Source: Daejeonella sp. (GTDB taxonomy: Bacteria > Bacteroidota > Bacteroidia > Sphingobacteriales > Sphingobacteriaceae). Taken from it: a DNA stretch of 64,000 bases. How positions within the stretch are numbered: position 1 is the stretch's first letter; each line of letters begins with the position of its first letter. The stretch spans positions 78,376 through 142,375 of the forward strand of contig NZ_JAUYSS010000072.1 in assembly GCF_030695525.1 (NCBI RefSeq). Reading direction: 5' to 3'. The notes under the pieces were generated by a model. It ran no database searches, was not told where the DNA came from, and saw nothing but the letters and a program-made list of their open reading frames with translations. Both the position numbers and the translations under genes were made by a program. Positions 54,457 through 63,475 of the stretch are shown piece by piece.

Positions 54457-54758
54457 TCCTTTAAGGTATTGGTTTTACTCGGGTCTATTGACTTAAAATA
54501 TTTATACACATTTAATATGATAGCAAGGGCAACGGCAACCCCAGCAGCCGCAAGAACAATCGCAAATAAGGCAAACATTTGGCCTCCCCCCGATATTTTA
54601 TCATATTTCCCAAAAGCGACAAAATTCAAAACCGCTGCATTGATCATAAATTCGATACCGATCAGAACCTGTATTGCGTTTCTTCTGGTCAAAACTGCAA
54701 AAAGCCCTATACAAAAGAGACCTGCACTAATCAGCATAAAGTGAGAAAGAGGAATCAT
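54453..54758 (-). CDS. nuoK: NADH-quinone oxidoreductase subunit K
   Basis: A 101-residue protein with three helices. The conserved proton-channel Glu lies in LIGIEFMINAAVLNFVAF (helix 2), and a second Glu normally in helix 3 is not obvious. Four-base overlaps with nuoJ and nuoL show tight coupling in the operon. Confidence 0.97.
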   Translation of the reverse strand: MIPLSHFMLISAGLFCIGLFAVLTRRNAIQVLIGIEFMINAAVLNFVAFGKYDKISGGGQMFALFAIVLAAAGVAVALAIILNVYKYFKSIDPSKTNTLKD

Positions 54759-55294
54759 GCCCTCCCCCCCTTTCTGGCCAAATGTGCCGCCCCAATCAAA
54801 ACCATCATCAGAAATACCGAAAGTATTTCAAAAGGAAGCAGATAAGCTGTCATAGTATGTATACCAATCTGATGTGTGCTGTTATCATTTACATGGATTG
54901 GTACACTTTCCTGCATCCAGTCCAATTGGTTTAAATCAGTTTTAACTATAACTGTTACCAATATAAAAAGGAATAAAAGACTGATTAAAATTCCGGCAAA
55001 ATGATTGACTTTGAAGCCTGAACCCGCTGGTTTGAGACTGTTGAGCAATTCCCTGTTTGATAACATAAATGCAAAAAGCATAAGTACCAATACCCCCCCC
55101 GCATAAATAACTACCTGAGCCAGTGCAATAAAATCTGCCAATGCAAATAAATAAAGCGCCGCAAGTGAAAACAAACTTACAAAAAACAGAAAAATACTTC
55201 TGACGAGATTCTTCATAACCACAACACATAGTGCAGAAATGAGTACTGATGCAGCAAAGAAGTAAAATATAATCTGTTCCTCTCCCATATTCAA
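54755..55294 (-). CDS. nuoJ: NADH-quinone oxidoreductase subunit J
   Basis: A 179-residue membrane subunit with five helices. The third-helix motif LAQVVIYAGGVLVLMLFAFML, which carries the pi-bulge in known structures, is intact. The loop before helix 5 is hydrophilic and longer than in E. coli. Four-base overlaps link it to nuoI and nuoK. Confidence 0.96.
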   Translation of the reverse strand: MNMGEEQIIFYFFAASVLISALCVVVMKNLVRSIFLFFVSLFSLAALYLFALADFIALAQVVIYAGGVLVLMLFAFMLSNRELLNSLKPAGSGFKVNHFAGILISLLFLFILVTVIVKTDLNQLDWMQESVPIHVNDNSTHQIGIHTMTAYLLPFEILSVFLMMVLIGAAHLARKGGRA

Positions 55295-55875
55295 TTTTGA
55301 GCTTTCTGTTGCATGGCTGCTTCTTTTGCAGCCAATCGTTCTGTATTAAGTTTTTCAAGAGCAAGACGCTTTTCTTTAGCTTCTTCTGGTTTCATATCAG
55401 AAAATTTATAGATCATTTCTTTTAAATCAGGCATACTCCTGTCGTAAGTATCAGTCATGACAATACACTCGGTAGGGCAAACTACAGTACACAAACCACA
55501 ATACATACATTTTGCCATATCAATATCAAACTTAGCGGCGTAGAGACGCTTTGTTGTACCATCTGAGGTTTTTCCAATAGCTTCTGTAGCCTTTATACTT
55601 TCAATTTCTATACAGTCGACCGGACAGATCTTGGCACATAAATCACATACAATACAATCATCCATTTCCACATCCAGTTGGTACCTTCCAAGTTCAGGTA
55701 CAGGCAATTTCTGATGGGGATATTGTATGGTTGTCATACCACTGTTCTGGACAAAATAATCCTTATCAGTGATTGATAGTACCTTCCTGCCCTCTCTGGC
55801 TGCAAAGAAATGTCCCATAGTCAGGCTTAGTCCTTTAAACACAGTTTTGAAAGCATGTATTACCTTTTTCATCAT
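55291..55875 (-). CDS. nuoI: NADH-quinone oxidoreductase subunit I (ferredoxin-like)
   Basis: A 194-residue peripheral subunit carrying the two [4Fe-4S] clusters N6a and N6b in the quinone-facing module. Both motifs are complete: CIVCDLCAKICPVDCI (about residues 74-89) and CMYCGLCTVVCPTECI (about 118-133). The C-terminus is extended by a charged Glu/Ala/Lys helix. It starts 31 bp after nuoH ends. Confidence 0.98.
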   Translation of the reverse strand: MMKKVIHAFKTVFKGLSLTMGHFFAAREGRKVLSITDKDYFVQNSGMTTIQYPHQKLPVPELGRYQLDVEMDDCIVCDLCAKICPVDCIEIESIKATEAIGKTSDGTTKRLYAAKFDIDMAKCMYCGLCTVVCPTECIVMTDTYDRSMPDLKEMIYKFSDMKPEEAKEKRLALEKLNTERLAAKEAAMQQKAQN

Positions 55876-55906
55876 CTTTTAATGGGATATTTTATCTACC
55901 CTTAAA

Positions 55907-56980
55907 TTATTGCATCATGCCCAGCCGCCACACACCTGATATAAGCATGCATAAAAATGCCAGAGGAGTTAATACCTTCCAGCAAAAGCTCATTAGCTGA
56001 TCAACCCTTAGTCTTGGAAGAGTCCACCGGATCCAGATCTGTACAGCAACAACTGCAAGAGTCTTAATCAGAATCCAGAAAATTCCCCATCCTATTCCGC
56101 TGGTCCATAGGGCTAGTTTGGCGGTACCGAAATTGGGTAGCGGGCTATTCCAACCACCCAAAAACAAAACCACGCCAATCATTCCCACCAGAAACATCAT
56201 AGAATATTCAGCAAGGAAAATAAAAGCAAACCTCAATCCCGAATATTCAACGTGGAACCCTCCAACGAGTTCAGATTCAGCTTCCGGTATATCAAATGGC
56301 GCACGATTACATTCAGCCAGCGAGGCAATAAAGTAAATGATGTAGGCAAGGATCAGATGTGGAGCCTGAAAAATATTCCAGGCCAGAAAGCCGCCAATAG
56401 TCTTTACTTCCCATATCCCAAGAAAATAAACTGGCTCTGTGGTGAGAATCCCCTGTTTGATACTAATCTCCTGGAGATTCAGGCTTTGCGAAATCATAAC
56501 CACAGAAATCAGCGCAATACCTGCCGGGATTTCATAGGAAATCATTTGCGCAACCGAACGCATCGAACCTAATAATGCATATTTATTATTTGAACCCCAG
56601 CCTGCCATCAATATTCCAAGTGTTTCTATTGAAAGTATCGCAAAAATGTAAAAAAGGCCCAAATTAAGTGAGGAAGGAATAAGTCCCGGCGCCCAGGGCA
56701 GTGCTGCAAAACCCAGGTAAACTGATACGAAAATTACTATTGGAGCGAGTATAAACAGAACTTTATCGGCGGCGGTCGGAATGATAAATTCCTTTTGAAG
56801 CATCTTTATGATGTCGGCAAATGCCTGCAGGGTACCATATTTACCAACCTCCATCGGACCGACCCTGTCCTGTATAAATGCGGAAATTTTCCGTTCGGAA
56901 TACAAGGCGAACAGGGTAAAAAGGGCAGTAAATGCAAATAATGCGGTAGCAACTAGTACATATGTCAGATAGAAACTCAA
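55907..56980 (-). CDS. nuoH: NADH-quinone oxidoreductase subunit H
   Basis: A 357-residue membrane subunit of eight helices that joins the peripheral and membrane arms and forms part of the quinone site. Motifs: YSERKISAFIQDRVGPMEVG near residue 27, LKMLQKEFIIP, the acidic funnel EYSGLRFAFIFLAEY and NRAPFDIPEAESELVGGFHVEY. It is the first nuo gene here: a promoter-like sequence lies just upstream, then the murI stop codon. Subunits A-G are not in the window. Confidence 0.98.
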   Translation of the reverse strand: MSFYLTYVLVATALFAFTALFTLFALYSERKISAFIQDRVGPMEVGKYGTLQAFADIIKMLQKEFIIPTAADKVLFILAPIVIFVSVYLGFAALPWAPGLIPSSLNLGLFYIFAILSIETLGILMAGWGSNNKYALLGSMRSVAQMISYEIPAGIALISVVMISQSLNLQEISIKQGILTTEPVYFLGIWEVKTIGGFLAWNIFQAPHLILAYIIYFIASLAECNRAPFDIPEAESELVGGFHVEYSGLRFAFIFLAEYSMMFLVGMIGVVLFLGGWNSPLPNFGTAKLALWTSGIGWGIFWILIKTLAVVAVQIWIRWTLPRLRVDQLMSFCWKVLTPLAFLCMLISGVWRLGMMQ

Positions 56981-56999
56981 TTTACCGGGCTTATGTACG

Positions 57000-57030
57000 C
57001 AAACTTAAGTATTATGCTATTAAATGCAGA
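57000..57030 (-). promoter_or_regulatory. Promoter before nuoH
   Basis: On the minus strand TCTG, 19 bases, TAAGTTTG (57007-57000), 19 bases before the nuoH ATG. The -7 box is a full match; the -33 box has one mismatch. It suggests nuoHIJKLMN is a transcript of its own. Confidence 0.5.
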
Positions 57031-57059
57031 CTAATTCTATCTATTATAAGGAATTAAAT

Positions 57060-57866
57060 TTAATCCCAAATTGGTTTATAAGCCAAGTGAATCTTCTCTT
57101 CAAAAAATAAACGGGTGCTCTTTACGAAAGAAGGGGTATAATCGGAAACGAAAAACTGATGCCGTTTTGCAGGACCGTCGTTGAGCAAGCCCAATCTGGT
57201 CAGACTTTCTTTAAGGTCTTCAGCAACTATTTCTGCAGTGTTGATAATATCCACCTTCCCTCCGTAAAAGGAAGATATTTCAGGCTTTATCAGGGGATAA
57301 TGTGTACAGGCCAGAATCAGGCAATCAATCTTCTTAAGTTTTGAAGAAGTGAGGTAAGAATTGATCACTGTTTTACTGATATTATTATTAAAAAAACCCT
57401 CCTCAATCATAGGTGCCAGCAAAGGGGTAGCAAGTGAGGAAACTTCAATATCGGGATCTATTATTTTAAATTTTTTAGCATAAATGTCAGACCGGATAGT
57501 TGATTTTGTCGCAATTACCCCGATTTTTTTATATTTCCCCTTACTAATCACTGCATTAACTACGGGATCAATAACATTGACAATAGGCACCCGGTCACCC
57601 AAGAAATGCACCAGTTCATGATAGGCGTGTGCCGATGCAGTATTACAGGCAATTAGAATGAGCTTACAATTTTTATCCAGCAGGAATTTAGCAATCTTCA
57701 GGCTATAGAATTTAATTGCCTCTGGTGATTTATCGCCGTAAGGCATATGGGCAGTATCACCAAAATAAATAATCTGTTCATTCGGTAAAATTTTCCGGAT
57801 AGCATTGGCAACCGTAAGCCCTCCGATTCCGGAATCAAAAATTCCAATTGGAAGTATTGAACTCAT
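57060..57866 (-). CDS. murI: Glutamate racemase
   Basis: A 268-residue enzyme converting L- to D-glutamate for peptidoglycan. The two catalytic cysteines lie in LIACNTASAHAYHEL (near residue 73) and LILACTHYPLIKPEI (near 184), and the N-terminus has GIFDSGIGGLTVANAI. The length is normal. The order ompH-ompH-murI is common in Bacteroidota, but a terminator and a separate promoter suggest independent transcription here. Confidence 0.98.
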   Translation of the reverse strand: MSSILPIGIFDSGIGGLTVANAIRKILPNEQIIYFGDTAHMPYGDKSPEAIKFYSLKIAKFLLDKNCKLILIACNTASAHAYHELVHFLGDRVPIVNVIDPVVNAVISKGKYKKIGVIATKSTIRSDIYAKKFKIIDPDIEVSSLATPLLAPMIEEGFFNNNISKTVINSYLTSSKLKKIDCLILACTHYPLIKPEISSFYGGKVDIINTAEIVAEDLKESLTRLGLLNDGPAKRHQFFVSDYTPSFVKSTRLFFEEKIHLAYKPIWD

Positions 57867-57870
57867 GTTT

Positions 57871-57878
57871 CAAAAATA
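57871..57878 (-). promoter_or_regulatory. -7 promoter element abutting the murI start
   Basis: On the minus strand TATTTTTG is followed by AAAC and the ATG at 57866, so the transcript would be leaderless or nearly so. The -33 region is poor. Confidence 0.5.
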
Positions 57879-57916
57879 AGATAATATTTCGAGCCCTTGG
57901 GATGCACAATGGAATC

Positions 57917-57948
57917 AAAAAAAAATGCGAAGCATGTTGCCTCGCATT
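57917..57948 (-). terminator. Terminator of the bamA-ompH-ompH transcript
   Basis: Stem AATGCGA / TCGCATT (57924-57930, 57942-57948), followed on the minus strand by a run of seven or more Ts, 24 bases after the last ompH stop codon. Confidence 0.85.
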
Positions 57949-57972
57949 AAATTTTATTATGAAAATAAAACC

Positions 57973-58518
57973 TTATTTAGCTGCAGTTGCAATACCTAGT
58001 TTGGCTTTCACATCATTAAGCATATCGATTCCTCCATCAAAATATACTACTCCTGGTTGAGAAACATCGAATACATAGGTAAAGCCTTTTTCTTTAGCTA
58101 CTGCTTTAACTGCATCCTCTGCTTTTTTAAACACGGGCTGATAGATTTCGCTACGCTTGGTTGTCATCTCATCCTGAGCTTTTTCCTGCTCATCGGTAAT
58201 TCGTCTTTCAAGATCCTGGATACTTGCTCCAAGTGTAGTCAGTTCTTTCTCCAAAGTGGCTCTGTTAGCCTCACTCAATGTTTTATACTTCTCTTCGTAG
58301 GAAACAACCAATTTCTGACGTTCTGCACCCATCAATTCAAGGGAAGTTTGTTTTGCCTTGGCAAAAGTCTGAAAAGTAGCATCAGCAGTTTTCATTTCAG
58401 GCATTGACTGCAATAAATCGGCAGAATTGATATGACCAAATTTTTGCTGAGCATTTACAGTACCTATTGTAAGGAACATTCCAAGTGCAACAACTCCTAT
58501 TTTTAATAAATTTTTCAT
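57973..58518 (-). CDS. OmpH/Skp-family periplasmic chaperone, copy 1
   Basis: A 181-residue exported protein (signal cleaved after VNAQ, residue 24). The mature start KFGHINSADLLQSMPE is followed by a long charged coiled coil (about residues 50-140) and a C-terminal strand YVFDVSQPGVVYFDGG, the Skp jellyfish architecture. Skp trimers hold unfolded outer-membrane proteins for delivery to BamA, which is encoded two genes upstream. It is a tandem paralogue of the next gene, 42 bp apart. Confidence 0.93.
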   Translation of the reverse strand: MKNLLKIGVVALGMFLTIGTVNAQQKFGHINSADLLQSMPEMKTADATFQTFAKAKQTSLELMGAERQKLVVSYEEKYKTLSEANRATLEKELTTLGASIQDLERRITDEQEKAQDEMTTKRSEIYQPVFKKAEDAVKAVAKEKGFTYVFDVSQPGVVYFDGGIDMLNDVKAKLGIATAAK

Positions 58519-58560
58519 TTTTTCTTGTATTCTGTTTTTGTTTATAATTAGTGAGAGATC

Positions 58561-59091
58561 TTATTTATTTATTGTTCCGGGCTTATAACCCATCCTTGTA
58601 ATTACATCATTGCTTTTGTCTAAACGCGGACTTGCATATAATAGTGTAATCTCGCTGTTTTTATCAAAAATCATATCCAGTTGCTGAGTTTCTGCAACAG
58701 CCTGAACTGCCTTGGAAACACGATCTTGTATAGGTTTAATCAATTTAGTCCGCATCTGAAAAAGTTCACCTTCAAAACCAAATTTAAGCCTTTGAAATTC
58801 CTTTGCTTCCTTTTCCTTTTCAATTATCTCGTTCTCACGTGTTTTTCTCATCACCTCTGTCAATAACACCTGATCTGCCTGATAGGCTTTAAAAAGCCCT
58901 TCAATAGCTAAAAACTTCGAATCGACTTCCTTCTGCCATTGGATAGAAAGTGCGTCCAACTGCTTTTGGGATGAATTATATTCAGGAACATGTTTCAGAA
59001 TATAATCACTATCCACATAAGCAAAACGCTGTGCGTAGGCCCCAAATCCTGTGAAGACTAATAATAACGCTATTATAAGAATTCTTTTCAT
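58561..59091 (-). CDS. OmpH/Skp-family periplasmic chaperone, copy 2
   Basis: A 176-residue exported protein (signal cleaved after AYAQ, residue 20). The mature start RFAYVDSDYILKHVPEYN is the family motif, followed by a coiled coil with many Lys/Glu residues and the C-terminal LDMIFDKNSEITLLYASP. It is 5 bp from the end of bamA, so the two are surely co-transcribed. It is clearly diverged from copy 1, suggesting a mixed oligomer or separate clients. Confidence 0.93.
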   Translation of the reverse strand: MKRILIIALLLVFTGFGAYAQRFAYVDSDYILKHVPEYNSSQKQLDALSIQWQKEVDSKFLAIEGLFKAYQADQVLLTEVMRKTRENEIIEKEKEAKEFQRLKFGFEGELFQMRTKLIKPIQDRVSKAVQAVAETQQLDMIFDKNSEITLLYASPRLDKSNDVITRMGYKPGTINK

Positions 59092-59096
59092 ATTCC

Positions 59097-61640
59097 TTAG
59101 TTAAATCCTCCATTCAATGCCTGTGAAATACTGAATGTGAAAGGATTTCTTCCACTATCCGGCAAACCTGGTATCTTATCGAAGGCAAATCCATAATCAA
59201 TCCCCAAAAGTCCAAAAATAGGCAAAAATACTCTTGCTCCAACACCAGCGGTACGTCTGATGTTAAATGGTGCGAAATCACGGAATGAATTCCATGTATT
59301 TCCTCCCTCAGCAAATGCCAGAACGAAAATAGTGGCTGTCTGACTAGCTGTGATCGGATGCCTCAATTCCAAAACATATTTATTGAATAAAGGACTTCCT
59401 GATCCCTGAGCAATGGTTGGATTGGATCCAGCAGGGATAATGGCATTGTTTGCATAACCACGCATTGCAATAATCTCAGATCCCTGAAGGAAATCAAATC
59501 CCTGCATACCATCACCTCCAAGTTTAAAGCGTTCGAAAGCCGACTGCCCAACGGTCTGATTGTAGATACCGAGGAAACCGAACTGTGCCTGAGCCTTAAG
59601 GATCAGTTTTCCATAAATTCGCTGAAACCACTGGGACTCAAATTTCCATTTATGATATTCAGTGAACCTGTACTTTTCTTTATCTGTTGCAGTTGCATAA
59701 TTCTTATTATTCAATAGTGAATAAGGTGGAGTTGCCTGAACAGTCAATTTTAAATTAGAACCTGAGGTCGGGAAGATTGGTGCATCGACCGAACTTCTGC
59801 TTAAGGCCTGGGTAAGGTTAAAGTTATAGGAAGTACCTGTCGAGAAAATGAAAGCATTGTAGTTATTTAAAACATACTGCTGAAGATTAATTGAGGTATT
59901 AGCCTGGAAGTAATCATCAGGCCATTTTAGACGCTTACCCAAACTAAAGGTTACACCATTCATCCGGATTTTCTGTTGATTGATATCTACGTTTCTAAGG
60001 CCGTTTGACTGTAAGGAAGTAAAGGCGCTGATCCCAAAATAAATCGGTTTCTTTCCACCCAGCCATGGTTCAGAGAATGAAAAACTATAAGATTGATAAA
60101 ACTTACCATTGGTTTGTCCCCTGATACTCAATTTTTGGCCGTCTCCTTTAGGAAGTGGCTTCCATGCACTCTTATTGAATAGATTACGAGCCGAGAAATT
60201 GTTGAATGTAAGTCCTAAGGTACCCACAACACGTCCACCCCCAAAACCTCCTGATAATTCAATCTGGTCTGAAGGCTTTTCCACCACATTATATTCAATG
60301 TCAACCGTTCCATCATTAGGATTGATATTGATAGGCCTGGGATCAGTTTTAGTATCATCAAAATTTCCCAGTTGTGCAATTTCACGGGTACTTCTTACAA
60401 TAAGCTCTTTAGAGAATTTTTGACCCGGTTTGGTACGGATCTCTCTTAAAATTACTTTATCATTTGTTAACTCATTTCCTTTAACCTTGATATTGTTAAT
60501 GGTGTATTGCGGACCTTCATACATTCTCAATTCGAGATCAATAGTATCACCGTACACCTTGGTTTGAACCGGATCTATATTGAAAGTAAGATAACCATCA
60601 TTCATATAAAGAGATGATACATCATCCCCTCCCGGACTACTGGTGAGTTTTCTTTCAAGCTTCTTTTCACTGAATACTTCACCTTTACTGATTGCCAGAA
60701 TAGCATCCAGAACTTTGGTTGAATATTTGGCATTCCCTGCCCATGTTATATTTCCGAAATAATATTTTGGCCCTTCATGCAGATCTATTTTGATGCCAAT
60801 GGTACTTTTGCCGGTTCGGTAGGTGGTGTCCTTAATTATTTCAGCATCCCGATAACCCTTTTCATGCATCTTTGCGACCAGGTTCAGCTTATCTTCCTCA
60901 TACTTATTCTGGAGAAATTTACCTGATCCAAACACCTTGTAAAAAGCTTTTTCTTTCGTCTTTTTAAGATATTTCTTTAAATTTTTGTTTTTAAAATCTT
61001 CATTCCCGGTGAATAGAATTTCACTTATTTTAACCCGATCGTTCTTCTCAACTGTGATATCAAGAATTTTATTATTCGCTTCTGTGGTATCTTTCCTCTC
61101 AGCAATCAAAACTTCGGTGAAGAGAAAGCCCTTTTCAGTAAAATGTTTCTTAATGATATCAGTGGTAGTTTTCAATAAATTCTCATTGACAACCTTTCCG
61201 GTTTTATCCTTCAATTTTTCACGTACATCTGTTACTTCACCCTTTTTCAATCCGATTAATTCGATTCTGGTTAATCGCGGTCGTTCCACCACCTCGATCT
61301 CAAAAAAGATCGAATCAGACCTGATTTCAGCAATATTCAATTTTACATCATCAAATAATCCCTGAGCCCATAAATTCTTGACTGCATTGGAAGTAGCATC
61401 TCCGGGTACGGTTATCCTGTCGCCCTTGGTTAATTTTGAAATGGTGATCAAAACATCCTTATCCAGAAATTCAGTTCCCAGAATAGTAGTTCCACCAATA
61501 ACAAAATCCTGGGGATTCAGATAGCTGAGTTCTTCGTTCGATGTAGGCCTTGCAGGTGTTGGAGTTCCCGTTCTCCCAAACTGGGCCATTGCAGAAGTAC
61601 CGGATATGAGTAGAAAAAACAATATGAAAATGCGATTCAT
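59097..61640 (-). CDS. bamA: Outer-membrane protein assembly factor BamA
   Basis: An 847-residue Omp85 protein with a signal peptide (cut after AMAQ), an extended linker, and five POTRA domains over about residues 50-460 (for example RLTRIELIGLKKGEV, KISEILFTGNEDFKNKNLK, INNIKVKGNELTNDKVILRE). A 16-strand barrel of about 380 residues follows, ending FTFSISQALNGGFN. The loop-6 motif appears as MRGYANNAI-type (a VRGF/Y equivalent). It inserts outer-membrane proteins and lies with its Skp-type chaperones. It is 61 bp downstream of uppS. Confidence 0.97.
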   Translation of the reverse strand: MNRIFILFFLLISGTSAMAQFGRTGTPTPARPTSNEELSYLNPQDFVIGGTTILGTEFLDKDVLITISKLTKGDRITVPGDATSNAVKNLWAQGLFDDVKLNIAEIRSDSIFFEIEVVERPRLTRIELIGLKKGEVTDVREKLKDKTGKVVNENLLKTTTDIIKKHFTEKGFLFTEVLIAERKDTTEANNKILDITVEKNDRVKISEILFTGNEDFKNKNLKKYLKKTKEKAFYKVFGSGKFLQNKYEEDKLNLVAKMHEKGYRDAEIIKDTTYRTGKSTIGIKIDLHEGPKYYFGNITWAGNAKYSTKVLDAILAISKGEVFSEKKLERKLTSSPGGDDVSSLYMNDGYLTFNIDPVQTKVYGDTIDLELRMYEGPQYTINNIKVKGNELTNDKVILREIRTKPGQKFSKELIVRSTREIAQLGNFDDTKTDPRPININPNDGTVDIEYNVVEKPSDQIELSGGFGGGRVVGTLGLTFNNFSARNLFNKSAWKPLPKGDGQKLSIRGQTNGKFYQSYSFSFSEPWLGGKKPIYFGISAFTSLQSNGLRNVDINQQKIRMNGVTFSLGKRLKWPDDYFQANTSINLQQYVLNNYNAFIFSTGTSYNFNLTQALSRSSVDAPIFPTSGSNLKLTVQATPPYSLLNNKNYATATDKEKYRFTEYHKWKFESQWFQRIYGKLILKAQAQFGFLGIYNQTVGQSAFERFKLGGDGMQGFDFLQGSEIIAMRGYANNAIIPAGSNPTIAQGSGSPLFNKYVLELRHPITASQTATIFVLAFAEGGNTWNSFRDFAPFNIRRTAGVGARVFLPIFGLLGIDYGFAFDKIPGLPDSGRNPFTFSISQALNGGFN

Positions 61641-61701
61641 TTGGTGTATTAAAGGTGCTAAATTAAGCTAATAGCTTGTTAAAAAGTGTTAAAAGTGAAA
61701 A

Positions 61702-62442
61702 TTAGTTCAACTGTTCACTGGTCATACCGAAGCGTCTCTCACGTTTCTGATAATCTATCACGGCTTCAAAGAGATCCTGCCTTCTGAAATCAGGCCATAA
61801 TTTTGAAGTAAAATACAATTCAGCATAAGCAATTTGCCACAAAAGGTAATTACTAATCCTGTGTTCCCCACTTGTCCGGATCATTAACTCCGGATCAGGT
61901 ATACCGGCTGTATTTAAATGATCCCCGAAAATATCCTCAGTAATATCCTCAGCTTTTATTTCACCATCCCTCACTTTTATTGCTATTCTTTTGGCCGCAT
62001 CTGTAATTTCCCATCTCGAACTGTAGCTGAGCGCCAGGGTGAGTGTACAATTGGTATTGGATGAGGTCTTCTTTATAGTTTCCAGTAATTGTTTGCGACA
62101 TTTTTCAGGCAGGGTAGATAAATTTCCAATGGCATTTAATCGCACGCCATTCTCCATTAAGGTTTTGGTTTCTTTACTGATAGTTGAAACCAGAAGTTCC
62201 ATTAAAGCCATTACTTCAAGCCTGGGTCTGTTCCAGTTCTCAGTTGAAAATGCATAAAGTGTCAGATATTTGATACCGAGTTCCACAGCACCCTCAACAG
62301 TATCGCGAACCGCAACAACTCCGTTCTGATGCCCAAATACCCGCAGTTTTCCCTTTTCCTTTGCCCAACGGCCATTTCCATCCATTATCACTGCTACATG
62401 TTGCGGCAAGCGTTCTTTATCTATCTGTTCAAGTAGGCTCAT
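61702..62442 (-). CDS. uppS: Isoprenyl (undecaprenyl) diphosphate synthase
   Basis: A cis-prenyltransferase of 246 residues making the C55 lipid carrier for cell-wall synthesis. Motifs: HVAVIMDGNGRWAKEKG near residue 15 (Asp for Mg-PPi), HQNGVVAVRDTVEGA, LTLYAFSTENWNRP, and the C-terminal DPELMIRTSGEHRISNYLLW with AYAELYFTSKLWPDF. It starts a transcript with bamA and the skp-type genes, headed by a TAACTTTG box about 113 bases upstream. Confidence 0.98.
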   Translation of the reverse strand: MSLLEQIDKERLPQHVAVIMDGNGRWAKEKGKLRVFGHQNGVVAVRDTVEGAVELGIKYLTLYAFSTENWNRPRLEVMALMELLVSTISKETKTLMENGVRLNAIGNLSTLPEKCRKQLLETIKKTSSNTNCTLTLALSYSSRWEITDAAKRIAIKVRDGEIKAEDITEDIFGDHLNTAGIPDPELMIRTSGEHRISNYLLWQIAYAELYFTSKLWPDFRRQDLFEAVIDYQKRERRFGMTSEQLN

Positions 62443-62554
62443 TAACTAAATTTAACATTCAAAACCAAAACAATTTCCCTGATTCATAAATAACATATTT
62501 CCCTGTTTTTTATCCAATCAGTATTTCTAAAAATTGTTCAAAAATTTCGAGATG

Positions 62555-62562
62555 CAAAGTTA
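62555..62562 (-). promoter_or_regulatory. -7 promoter element of uppS-bamA
   Basis: TAACTTTG on the minus strand matches TAnnTTTG; the -33 spacing is imperfect. It would give a leader of about 105 bases before uppS. The rest of the 230-bp gap (62443-62672) shows no gene. Confidence 0.4.
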
Positions 62563-62672
62563 TGACTTAATTACGTTAATTTGTTACAAGAAAGAAAACA
62601 GATTTTCATAATAATTCAGAGCAAGTATTGATGAAAAAAAGATGCTTTACAACATTTCTATTTCTGCTGAAC

Positions 62673-63458
62673 TTAAAAAGTTGGACATTTGATAGGAATA
62701 AAGGTGTAAGTAAGTCCAACACCAGCAAACATGTAAGTATCCCTTGGCCTGAAGTCGCCCCGCTGCGTTCCCGCAATCTGAGGAGGGGTTGAACGGTCGG
62801 CCAAAGTCATTGTTAAGGGGCTTGCCGGAGAAACAACATTAAAATCAACATATCTGCCGCTGATATCATCCAGATAATCTGTAAATGCTGTTCGGTAGCC
62901 GATCTCGGCAATGATTGTCCATTTTCCGCTAATGTTATACTTTACTCCTGCTCCGTAAGGCACACTGATCGCACTTTTCTTGTACGCAACATTCTCTGTC
63001 TGCACAAGCCGGAGTTCGATCTCATCACCGTTATGCTTTGTCAGGGGATTATAAGAAAATGATGCTATCCCGGTAAAAAGATAAGGACTCAACTTTCTGG
63101 TTGCAAACCCATAGTCTGCGCCTGCCATGTATCTGAACAGATTGAATTCAACCTGCATTGAAAACTCAGATACAGGGGAATGAAAATCAAGATTCCGTTC
63201 TACTTGATAAGTATTTGAAGAAGCAGCATCACTTGCCCGAACCTTACCATACATATAATTCAGTTTAGCAGACCAGTAACCATCAAAATTCCGTTTGATC
63301 TGGACTCCAAACGCAGGATCCGTCAGCTTATATGCTTTAACCGGATTAATATCGCCCATATAACCCATAGCACCTAATGATCCACCCAGTTCCCAGGTCT
63401 GGGCTGAGGCAAGGAAGCTTCCGGAAAAAAATACAATGACTAGTACTAATCTACGCAT
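62673..63458 (-). CDS. DUF6089-type outer-membrane beta-barrel protein
   Basis: A 261-residue exported protein (signal cleaved after ASAQ, residue 19). The start TWELGGSLGAMGYMGDINP is followed by repeated amphipathic strands. Between nadK and uppS-bamA, Bacteroidota usually carry a protein of this family, which is why I use that name. It is probably an eight-stranded barrel or porin-like protein; its function is unknown. It lies 17 bp after nadK and may share its transcript. Confidence 0.8.
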   Translation of the reverse strand: MRRLVLVIVFFSGSFLASAQTWELGGSLGAMGYMGDINPVKAYKLTDPAFGVQIKRNFDGYWSAKLNYMYGKVRASDAASSNTYQVERNLDFHSPVSEFSMQVEFNLFRYMAGADYGFATRKLSPYLFTGIASFSYNPLTKHNGDEIELRLVQTENVAYKKSAISVPYGAGVKYNISGKWTIIAEIGYRTAFTDYLDDISGRYVDFNVVSPASPLTMTLADRSTPPQIAGTQRGDFRPRDTYMFAGVGLTYTFIPIKCPTF

Positions 63459-63475
63459 GAATGCAGCGGCTGTTC

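Noticed and set aside
62632..62795. Short plus-strand frame starting MKKRCFTTFLFLLNL
   Set aside because: The start looks like a signal peptide, but most of it is antisense to the DUF6089 gene and it has no promoter.
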